The position numbers and the translations under genes were made by a program. The notes under the pieces are model-generated. The model saw nothing but the letters and a program-made list of their open reading frames with translations. It searched no databases and was not told the DNA's origin. Of a stretch of 11,633 nucleotides of DNA, positions 1 to 6,438 are shown piece by piece. The stretch comes from Hyphomicrobiales bacterium (lineage in GTDB: Bacteria; Pseudomonadota; Alphaproteobacteria; Rhizobiales; Aestuariivirgaceae), in contig JALVFB010000145.1 in assembly GCA_027030295.1 (NCBI GenBank), positions 1-11,633 on the forward strand, written 5' to 3'. Within the stretch, counting starts at the first letter, position 1, and each line of letters starts with the position of its first letter.

Positions 1-1
1 T

Positions 2-1519
2 GGCAACACTTCCCGTGCGCTCTCTCCGGGGATTCTGGCGGGATTGGCGGTGGCGGGCGCCGCTTGTGGCCTGCTGGTGGTCATGGCGCTGCGCTCGGGC
101 TCGCTGGACGCGCAGCCGCTGGCGGTGGCCAGACAGGCGGCGCTGGCCAGCCTGAACGCGCCGGCCGGTTTCGGCGCGCCGGCAACGGGCTCGACGGACA
201 AGGCGGCCCCGGCGCAGGTGGTGCGCAGCGACCGCATGCCCCTGCTGGTGCGCTTCGACGCGCCCTCGACCTCCGATCTGTTGTGGGCGCACACGCCACG
301 GGTGCAGCAGGCGTCCTTCAGCATCACCGATGATGCGGCCGGCGGCAGCCTGGAAATCATGAAAAGCCCGCCGCCGGAGCCGGTGGACAAGACCTTCACC
401 CTGCAGAAGGGCGAAACGCTGGTGAGCCGGCTGATCGACCTGGGGGTGAGCAAGCGGCTGGCGCAAGCCTTGGCGGAACAAATCGACAAGGTCCATCCGT
501 TGCGCAAACTGCGCCCTGGCGTGAAATTCACGGTCACGCTGGAGCAGCATCCGGACTTTTTCGGCATCGACGTCACCTATCCGGTTCACGTCGCCTTCGC
601 GCCCGTGGCGGGCAAGCGGGTGGTGGTGGACATCGACGACGAGGGAGAGTTCATCGCCCGGGTCGAATCGGGCAAGGAACGCGACGGGGCGCTCGCCGCC
701 ACCATCCCCTACCGCCACGTGCGCGGCACCATCACCTCCAGCCTCTACGCGGCGGCGAAGGCGCAGGGGGTTCCCGGCCACATCATTTCGCAGATGCTGC
801 GGGCGTTGTCGCATCAGGTGGACCTGCAACGCCAGATCCAGAAGGGCGATACGTTCGAGATTCTCTATGGCCGCCCCTTCTCCGGCACCTCGAAGCGCTA
901 TGTGCTGCACTATGCGGCGCTCAACCTGCATGGCCGCCGGGTGGCCTTCTACCGCTTTACGCCGCCGAACGGCAAGACCGGCTATTTCGATGAGCAGGGG
1001 CGCTCCACGCGGCGCGGTCTGATGCGCACGCCCATTTCCGGCGCCCGCATCAGCTCGCGCTTCGGCATGCGCAGGCATCCCGTGCTCGGCTACACGAAAA
1101 TGCACACCGGCGTCGATTTCGCCGCCGGCACCGGCACCCCCATTCATGCCGCGGGCAGTGGCGTGGTCATCCATGCCGGCTGGAGAGGTGGGTATGGGCG
1201 CACGGTCATGATCCGCCACCCCAGCGGTCATGTGACGCTCTATGCGCATCAGAGCCGCATCGCGCCGGGCATCAGCAAGGGCGTGCACGTGGCGCAGGGG
1301 CAGATCATCGGCTATGTCGGCGCCTCGGGCCGCACCACCGGCCCGCATCTGCACTTCGAGGTGCGCATCAAGGGCAAGCCGGTGAATCCGCTGCGGGTGC
1401 GCACCGCCAGCCGTCAGCAGCTGCGCGGCAAGGCGCTGGCCGCCTTCCGCAAGCGCATGGCGCGCATCGAATCGCTGCTTGACCAGGTGCCGGTGGATAC
1501 CCAGATCGCCCGCAGGTAG
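2..1519 (+). CDS. Membrane-anchored LytM/M23-family peptidoglycan endopeptidase (5'-partial)
   Basis: Likely a zinc metallo-endopeptidase that cuts peptide cross-links of peptidoglycan in the periplasm. The frame is open from the first codon at position 2. The first possible start in view is a TTG at 44 inside a hydrophobic stretch, so the true start probably lies upstream and the N-terminus is missing. Visible in order: one hydrophobic anchor or signal segment (about 29-100); a low-complexity linker; an OapA/LysM-like substrate-binding domain (about 395-540) with the FTLQKGETL motif; a middle beta-rich domain as in MepM/Csd3-type enzymes; and a C-terminal M23 domain (about 1040-1400). The metal and catalytic residues are all there: the HxxxD motif starts at 1103, YAH has its His at 1247, and HLH begins at 1346. 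The catalytic domain therefore looks active, unlike EnvC/NlpD-type activators. The gene stops 42 bp before the preferred hslO start. The family call is firm; the exact orthologue is not resolved. Confidence 0.9.
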   Translation, partial: GNTSRALSPGILAGLAVAGAACGLLVVMALRSGSLDAQPLAVARQAALASLNAPAGFGAPATGSTDKAAPAQVVRSDRMPLLVRFDAPSTSDLLWAHTPRVQQASFSITDDAAGGSLEIMKSPPPEPVDKTFTLQKGETLVSRLIDLGVSKRLAQALAEQIDKVHPLRKLRPGVKFTVTLEQHPDFFGIDVTYPVHVAFAPVAGKRVVVDIDDEGEFIARVESGKERDGALAATIPYRHVRGTITSSLYAAAKAQGVPGHIISQMLRALSHQVDLQRQIQKGDTFEILYGRPFSGTSKRYVLHYAALNLHGRRVAFYRFTPPNGKTGYFDEQGRSTRRGLMRTPISGARISSRFGMRRHPVLGYTKMHTGVDFAAGTGTPIHAAGSGVVIHAGWRGGYGRTVMIRHPSGHVTLYAHQSRIAPGISKGVHVAQGQIIGYVGASGRTTGPHLHFEVRIKGKPVNPLRVRTASRQQLRGKALAAFRKRMARIESLLDQVPVDTQIARR

Positions 1520-1561
1520 TTCTTGCGGCGAAATCGGCCGCTCAGCCAGGCGGGTTTTCTC

Positions 1562-2530
1562 ATGACTGCATCCAATGACACCGCGCGCGCGGCGCGCGCC
1601 GACATGGGCGACGATCTCGTTCTGCCCTTCACCGTGGATGGGCTGAACGTGCGCGGGCGCATCGCGCATCTGGGCGAGGCGGTGGACATGGCGGTGCGCC
1701 AGCACGGTTATCCGGAGCCGGTGGCGCGGCTGCTGGCCGAGATGATGGCGCTGACCGCCCTTCTGGGCACCACGCTGAAATTTCAGGGCAAGCTGATCGT
1801 CCAGGCGCAGACCGACGGACCGCTGCGGCTGCTGGTGGCGGACTTCACCGCGCCGGGATTCATCCGCGGGCTGGCGCGGTTCGACGAGGCGGCGGTGCGG
1901 GCCCTGGCGGAAAGCGGCGAGGCCACGCCGGAAGCGCTGCTGGGCGCGGGGCAGCTGGTGTTCACCCTCGATCAGGGGCCACGCATGCAGCGCTATCAGG
2001 GCATGGTGGCGCTTGCCGGCTCGTTGCAGCAGGCGGCGGAAGAATATTTCCGGCAGTCGGAACAACTGCCCACCCGGGTGCGGCTGGCCGCCGGGCCGTT
2101 GATCGACGAAAACGGCGTCCACTGGCGGGCCGGGGCGCTGATGATCCAGCATCTGCCGCCGGCTTCCGGTGGGACCGGCGAATCGGACGAGGAGGAACGG
2201 CGCCGCAAGGCGCGTGATGCGGACGACTGGAACACCGCGCAGGCGCTGTTCGACACGCTGGAGGATCAGGAGCTGCTCGATCCCGCCATTTCGCCGGAGC
2301 GCCTGGCCTATCGCCTGTTTCATGAGCAGGGGGTGCGGGTGTTCGAGCCGGTGAAGGTGCGCTTTCGCTGCGGTTGCTCGCGCGAGGGGTTGCTGGCGGT
2401 GTTGCGCCGGTTTTCGCCTGAGGAGCGGCGGCGAATGGTGGAAGCCGACGGCGCCATCCACGCCAGGTGTGAATTCTGCGCCAACACCTACACCTTCACC
2501 CCGGAAGAACTGTCCGACGACGAGTCATGA
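1562..2530 (+). CDS. hslO: Hsp33 redox-regulated holdase chaperone HslO
   Basis: Cytosolic ATP-independent chaperone that becomes active when oxidants release zinc from its C-terminal cysteine cluster; it then holds unfolding proteins. The product is 322 residues from the ATG at 1562, a little longer than the E. coli protein, as is common in alphaproteobacteria. The N-terminal core (about residues 15-235) has the typical opening LPFTVDGLNVRGR and the motif GTTLKFQGKL. The linker is acidic (ESDEEERRR). The zinc site is complete: CxC at C270/C272 and CxxC at C303/C306. An in-frame TTG at 1523 would add 13 basic residues; I prefer the ATG because family similarity begins after it, although neither start has a strong Shine-Dalgarno sequence. 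The stop overlaps the gluQRS start by four bases (ATGA), so the two are probably co-translated in one operon. Confidence 0.96.
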   Translation: MTASNDTARAARADMGDDLVLPFTVDGLNVRGRIAHLGEAVDMAVRQHGYPEPVARLLAEMMALTALLGTTLKFQGKLIVQAQTDGPLRLLVADFTAPGFIRGLARFDEAAVRALAESGEATPEALLGAGQLVFTLDQGPRMQRYQGMVALAGSLQQAAEEYFRQSEQLPTRVRLAAGPLIDENGVHWRAGALMIQHLPPASGGTGESDEEERRRKARDADDWNTAQALFDTLEDQELLDPAISPERLAYRLFHEQGVRVFEPVKVRFRCGCSREGLLAVLRRFSPEERRRMVEADGAIHARCEFCANTYTFTPEELSDDES

Positions 2531-3426
2531 GTGGCGTCATCACCCGTTTCGCTCCCAGCCCCAATGGCCGTCTGCATCCGGGTCATGCCTTTTCCGCCCT
2601 GTTCGCGGCGCGGTATGCGCGCGTCCATGGTGGGCGGTTTCTGTTGCGGGTGGAGGACATCGACTTCACCCGCGCCCGCCCTCGGTTCGTGGAAGGCATT
2701 TTCGAGGACTTGCGCTGGCTGGGGTTGTCGTGGCCGGAGCCGGTGCTGTTCCAGAGCCGGCATGTGCGGGACTACTGCCGGGCGCTCATGGAGCTGCGCC
2801 GGATGGGAGTGCTCTATCCCTGTTACTGCACCCGCCGCGAGGTGCGCGCCAATACGCCGCCGGATGCGCCGCGCGACCCGGACGGCGCGCCGTTGTATCC
2901 GGGCACATGCCGTGCGCGCCATGACGATGGCGAGGCCGTTCCGTGCGGCGACATCGGATGGCGGCCCGGCAAGGGGCCGATGCCGCCGGCATGGCGGCTC
3001 GACATGGACAAGGCGCTGGCGCTGGCCGAGCGCAAGGCCGGCGGCGCCCTTTTCTGGCATGAGGAGGGGGCGGGGCCTGCGGGCGAAAGCGGGCGGGTGA
3101 TGGCCGATGCCCGGCGTTGGGGCGATGTGATCCTGGGGCGGCGCGACATCGGCGTTTCCTATCACGTGGCGGTGGTCATCGACGATGCGCGGCAGGCGGT
3201 GAGTCATGTCACCCGCGGGCAGGATCTGTTTCACGCCAGCGCCATCCACCGCCTGCTGCAGGTGCTGCTGGAGCTGCCGGAGCCGGTGTATGTGCACCAC
3301 CGGCTGATCGCCGACGAAGAAGGGCGCAAGCTCTCGAAGAGCGCCGGCGATGTGTCGCTGGCCGCCCTGCGCGCCCGCGGCGTGCGGGCGGAGGATCTCG
3401 TCGCGATGTTTTCCGACCTGCCCTGA
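2527..3426 (+). CDS. gluQRS: Glutamyl-Q tRNA(Asp) synthetase
   Basis: A truncated paralogue of glutamyl-tRNA synthetase that activates glutamate without tRNA and attaches it to the queuosine base at the wobble position of tRNA(Asp). It is 299 residues and lacks the anticodon-binding domain, which is what separates it from GltX. The class I signature HPGH lies at residues 17-20 after RFAPSPNG, and the KMSKS-type motif reads KLSKS at 268-272. The zinc site typical of GluQRS can be followed as C99-x-C101, Y124 and C128. The start is the ATG that overlaps the hslO TGA by four bases, which implies translational coupling. The frame ends ten bases before the repeat element in the downstream convergent gap. 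No queuosine-synthesis gene is in view, so Q must be made or salvaged by genes elsewhere. Confidence 0.95.
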   Translation: MSGVITRFAPSPNGRLHPGHAFSALFAARYARVHGGRFLLRVEDIDFTRARPRFVEGIFEDLRWLGLSWPEPVLFQSRHVRDYCRALMELRRMGVLYPCYCTRREVRANTPPDAPRDPDGAPLYPGTCRARHDDGEAVPCGDIGWRPGKGPMPPAWRLDMDKALALAERKAGGALFWHEEGAGPAGESGRVMADARRWGDVILGRRDIGVSYHVAVVIDDARQAVSHVTRGQDLFHASAIHRLLQVLLELPEPVYVHHRLIADEEGRKLSKSAGDVSLAALRARGVRAEDLVAMFSDLP

Positions 3427-3435
3427 GCGCGGGAT

Positions 3436-3594
3436 TCATACCAAGATGCATAAAGAACCACCCACCGCCCCACGCCCCCACCCAACCCCCAAATTATGAA
3501 AAACAAGGGCTTGGGTGGGGGCGCGGGGCGATTTCAGCGGTCAGACACTGCGCATCTTGGTATCACAGGTCAACCTTTGCGCAGCCTGGTATCA
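3436..3594. repeat. MITE/REP-like palindromic repeat, full-size copy, in a convergent gap
   Basis: The body at 3436-3565 (130 bp) is bounded by 14-bp terminal inverted repeats that match at 13 of 14 positions (3436-3449 against 3552-3565). It contains a second inverted repeat with 20-bp arms at 3466-3485 and 3511-3530, 19 of 20 complementary, around a 25-nt AT-richer loop. A further 17-bp unit with the same consensus as the terminal repeat lies at 3578-3594 (minus strand), 29 bp from the one at 3549-3565. It runs into the chvG stop codon. Bases 3436-3471 match the reverse complement of 8307-8342 at 32 of 36 positions, so this is a dispersed family. It has no coding capacity, and no clear target-site duplication was seen. 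It may also work as a two-way transcription terminator, but neither side has a proper T-tract. Confidence 0.8.
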
Positions 3595-5436
3595 GGCGTC
3601 GCCATCGGCGCCCTTGCGCGGCAACACCACCACGAACCGTGCCCCGACGATGCGCTCGCCGCCGTCGGCCTCGCGCCTGACGATGTTTTCCGCCCAGATG
3701 CTGCCGCCGTGGGCCTCCACGATCTGCCGCGAGATGGCCAGCCCCAGGCCGGAGTTCTGGCCGAAGTGGCTGGCCGGGCGGTGGGTGTAGAAACGCTGGA
3801 AGATCTTCTCCAGATTTTCCGGCGGGATGCCCGGACCTTCGTCTTCCACCGCCATTTCCACCGTATCCTGGGTGCGCTTCAGGCGCACGCGGATGATGCC
3901 GTTTTCCGGCGAGAAGGAACGGGCGTTGCTGAGCAGATTGCGCAGCACCTGCGCCAGGCGCACGTCGTGGCCCATCACCACCCAGGGGTTCTTGCGCGAA
4001 ACGGAGCGCGGCAGGCGCTCGCGCAGGATGACGATTTTCGCCTCGCCCGGGCGGGCGGTTTCGTTCATCACCTGGGCCAGGGTTTCGGCCAGTTCGGACA
4101 GATCCACCGGCTCGGCGTGCACGCGCGCCAGCTCCGCGTCCAGCCTCGAGGCGTCGGAAATGTCGGAGATGAGCCGGTCGAGGCGCTTCACGTCCTGGGT
4201 CACCACGTCGATGAGCCGCTCGCGCTGCTCCTTCGTGCGGGCGAACTTGAGGGTTTCCACCGCGGAGCGCAGCGAGGTGAGCGGGTTCTTGATCTCGTGC
4301 GCGACGTCGGCGGCGAAGGATTCGATGGCGTCGATGCGATCATACAGCTCCCGCGTCATGTCGCGCAGCGCCCCGGAGAGGTGACCGATTTCATCGTCAC
4401 GATCGGTGAAGTCGGGAATTTCCGCCCGGTTGTCCACGCCCTTGCGCACCCGCTCCGCCGCCGAAGCCAGGCGGCGGATGGGCTCGGCGATCTGCGAGGC
4501 CAATGATACCGACAGCAACAGCGTCACCAGCCCCGCCACGATGAACATGAAGATGACCAGGCGCCGTTCGGCACGCAGCACCTCGTCGATCTCGCCGCCA
4601 CGGGTGGACAGCAGAAGCGCGCCAAGCACCGACTGCTGACGCTGCACCGGCACCGCCACGGTCACGATCAGCTCACCCTTCTTGTTCACCCGCACCACCG
4701 AAACGGAAGCGCCGGTGAGCGCCGCGCGCACTTCCGGAAAGGACTTGCCGTTGTCGTAGCCATAGTCCTTCTGCAACGGATAATCGTTGCGGAAGAAGCG
4801 TTTGTCGAACCAGCGCCAGAAACGCTCCCACCACGAGGGCCGCTGTTCCGGCAATTTTGGCAGCTCCTGTTCCAGCAGGCCGCCATAGAGGTTCTTGGAG
4901 TCGGCCACCAGGATACCGTCCGGGTCATAGACCCGCGCGATGGTGTTGGTGGCCCGCGTGATGCGGCGCAGCACCGGCGCCACCCGCTCCGGCCGGATGA
5001 TCCAGGACAGCGTCTTCGGCCCGGTTTTCTCCGCCTCGTCGATCTGGGCGATGAGGCGGTCGGGATCGATGATGATCTCGCCGGTGTCCACGGTGGCGGC
5101 GGAGGCGATGGCGGCGGCCATGATGCGCGCCTGGGTCATCAGCGATTCCACCTGCGCGTCGATGAGGCTTTCGCGCGAACGGTTGAAATAGAGAATGCCG
5201 CTGACGAGAATGATGAGGCCAAGGATATTGGTGAGCACGATGCGCGCCAGCAGGCTGGTGGGGCGCAGCCGGCGCAGCCAGCGCGGCGCTTTTTCATGCT
5301 GCCGCCGCGGTTGTTTTTTCTCTGCCATTCCGTCGTCGGTGGCAGCGTCCGGCGCGCCCGCGCGCATGCCGTCATCGCCGGCAGGCATCTCGTCCTCCGG
5401 CCTGGAAAGGGCGCGTGCGCTGTTGCTGGCGTCCAT
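3592..5436 (-). CDS. chvG: ChvG/ExoS-type membrane sensor histidine kinase
   Basis: Sensor kinase of the alphaproteobacterial envelope and acid-stress system; it phosphorylates ChvI. The 614-residue protein has a charged cytoplasmic N-terminus rich in Asp/Glu/Arg, a first membrane helix at about 64-85, a periplasmic sensor region of about 205 residues with a Trp-rich patch (WWERFWRWF), and a second helix at about 293-314. These are followed by HAMP, HisKA with the phospho-acceptor H380 in VAHEIKNPLTSL, and an HATPase domain with N504 (N box), DEGPGIP (about 532-540) and GLGLAI (about 561-567). All catalytic motifs are intact. The start is supported by GGGAG at 5446-5450, nine bases upstream of the ATG. 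The gene follows chvI after a 54-bp gap, so the two are probably one operon. Its TGA stop is the first three bases of a repeat unit. In rhizobia hprK and PTS genes commonly follow chvG; here they do not. Confidence 0.93.
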   Translation of the reverse strand: MDASNSARALSRPEDEMPAGDDGMRAGAPDAATDDGMAEKKQPRRQHEKAPRWLRRLRPTSLLARIVLTNILGLIILVSGILYFNRSRESLIDAQVESLMTQARIMAAAIASAATVDTGEIIIDPDRLIAQIDEAEKTGPKTLSWIIRPERVAPVLRRITRATNTIARVYDPDGILVADSKNLYGGLLEQELPKLPEQRPSWWERFWRWFDKRFFRNDYPLQKDYGYDNGKSFPEVRAALTGASVSVVRVNKKGELIVTVAVPVQRQQSVLGALLLSTRGGEIDEVLRAERRLVIFMFIVAGLVTLLLSVSLASQIAEPIRRLASAAERVRKGVDNRAEIPDFTDRDDEIGHLSGALRDMTRELYDRIDAIESFAADVAHEIKNPLTSLRSAVETLKFARTKEQRERLIDVVTQDVKRLDRLISDISDASRLDAELARVHAEPVDLSELAETLAQVMNETARPGEAKIVILRERLPRSVSRKNPWVVMGHDVRLAQVLRNLLSNARSFSPENGIIRVRLKRTQDTVEMAVEDEGPGIPPENLEKIFQRFYTHRPASHFGQNSGLGLAISRQIVEAHGGSIWAENIVRREADGGERIVGARFVVVLPRKGADGDA

Positions 5437-5490
5437 GCCCCATCACTCCCGCCTTCAGGTCGCGCCCCCCGCACGCGGAGACGGCGCGCA

Positions 5491-6186
5491 TCATTCGTCG
5501 CGGAACCGGTAGCCGACGCCATAGAGCGTCTCGATGGCGTTGAATTCCGGATCCACCGCGCGGAACTTCTTGCGCAGCCGCTTGATATGGGAATCGATGG
5601 TGCGGTCGTCCACGTAGACCTGATCGTCATAGGCCGCGTCCATCAGCGCCTCGCGCGTCTTGACGATGCCGGGGCGCTGGGCCAGCGCCTGAAAGATGAG
5701 AAATTCGGTCACGGTCAGCGTCACCGGCTTGCCGTCCCACAGGCAGATGTGGCGATCCGGATCCAGCACCAGCTTGCCGCGGCGGATGACACGGTCGGAT
5801 TCCTCCTCTTCCGCATTGGCCCGGTTGCGCGCGCGGCGCAGGACGGTTTTCACCCGTTCCACCAGCAGCCGCTGCGAGAATGGTTTGCGGATGTAGTCGT
5901 CCGCACCCATTTTCAGGCCGAACAGTTCATCAAGCTCGTCATCCTTGGAGGTGAGGAAAATCACCGGCATGTCGCTTTTCTGGCGCAGGCGCCGCAACAG
6001 CTCCATGCCGTCCATGCGCGGCATCTTGATGTCGAGGATGGCGATGTCCGGTGGATCTTCCAGCAGTCCTTGCAGGGCGGAAACGCCGTCTGAATAGGTG
6101 CGGGTGTGGAATCCTTCCGCCTCGAAAGCCATGGCGATGGAGGTCAGAATGTTGCGATCATCATCTACCAGCGCGATGGTCGGCAT
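5491..6186 (-). CDS. chvI: ChvI-type OmpR/PhoB-family response regulator
   Basis: DNA-binding response regulator paired with ChvG. The product is 231 residues from the ATG at 6186. The receiver domain (about 1-120) has the acidic pair D8/D9, the phospho-acceptor D52 in [11 protein letters not shown]79 and K101 in IRKPF, so it looks fully able to be phosphorylated. A winged-helix DNA-binding domain (about 130-231) ends in the typical YGVGYRF. I chose the ATG over an in-frame TTG at 6207 because AGGAA at 6192-6196 sits five bases before the ATG and the family's usual start, [10 protein letters not shown], follows directly. First gene of the chvI-chvG operon. A promoter-like sequence lies about 100 bp upstream, and the gene is divergent from the hybrid kinase. 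Orthologues control envelope, exopolysaccharide and acid-adaptation genes in rhizobia and relatives. The regulon here cannot be read from this window. Confidence 0.94.
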   Translation of the reverse strand: MPTIALVDDDRNILTSIAMAFEAEGFHTRTYSDGVSALQGLLEDPPDIAILDIKMPRMDGMELLRRLRQKSDMPVIFLTSKDDELDELFGLKMGADDYIRKPFSQRLLVERVKTVLRRARNRANAEEEESDRVIRRGKLVLDPDRHICLWDGKPVTLTVTEFLIFQALAQRPGIVKTREALMDAAYDDQVYVDDRTIDSHIKRLRKKFRAVDPEFNAIETLYGVGYRFRDE

Positions 6187-6438
6187 GGCGGTTCCTGTTT
6201 CTCGCAATTGCTGTTTCCGTCCGCATCAGGTGCTCTGTGGCGCGCAAGCGGGACAGAAATATGACGGCCCGGTGGCCGCGCCATTCCGAGTATATCATGC
6301 GCGGCCGTGCGCGGGCAATGCGCCCATCCCGGCAACCATTTGCAATTTTAGCTTTTTTGGCAATCCGGCGTTAGCCGCTTCGGGTGATAGTCGGGGTGGG
6401 GAAACCTCCTTGCAGGATTGCCGCGCCATACTGCCGCC
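6187..6438. promoter_or_regulatory. Divergent intergenic region between chvI and the hybrid kinase gene
   Basis: This 252-bp gap is the longest non-coding stretch in the window and must drive chvI leftward and the hybrid kinase gene rightward. Besides the chvI promoter candidate it holds an AT-rich island (6338-6364) that is unlike its surroundings. The island is flanked by TTGC and GGCAA, a weak inverted pair. I could not find a convincing -35/-10 pair for the rightward gene, and no small ORF, RNA gene or repeat copy was recognised. Confidence 0.5.
6289..6318 (-). promoter_or_regulatory. Candidate sigma70-type promoter for chvI-chvG
   Basis: Read on the minus strand, TTGCCC (6313-6318) and TATACT (6289-6294) are separated by 18 bp, close to the housekeeping -35/-10 consensus in an otherwise GC-rich stretch. 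Transcription would start near 6282 and leave a leader of about 95 nt before the chvI ATG. The leader includes a small perfect hairpin, CGGCC-CGGT-GGCCG (6265-6278 on the plus strand). An AT-rich block at 6338-6364 lies about 20 bp upstream of the -35 box and could be an UP-type or regulator-binding element. This is a prediction from pattern only. Confidence 0.45.

Noticed and set aside
1523..1561. Upstream TTG start for hslO
   Set aside because: It would add 13 residues outside the family's conserved start and has no clear ribosome site; the ATG at 1562 is preferred.
2488..3300. Open frame of 270 codons on the minus strand
   Set aside because: Antisense to gluQRS, which has the HPGH, KLSKS and zinc motifs. 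No features of its own.
3427..3591. Classical rho-independent terminator
   Set aside because: The stem is strong, but neither strand has a run of T directly after it, so termination is only a possibility noted with the repeat.
3436..3594. CRISPR array
   Set aside because: The short units are few, differ in orientation and spacing, and are part of a palindromic element; there is no regular repeat-spacer pattern and no cas gene.
3496..4506. Open frame of 336 codons on the plus strand
   Set aside because: Antisense to chvG and starting inside the repeat hairpin; no family features.
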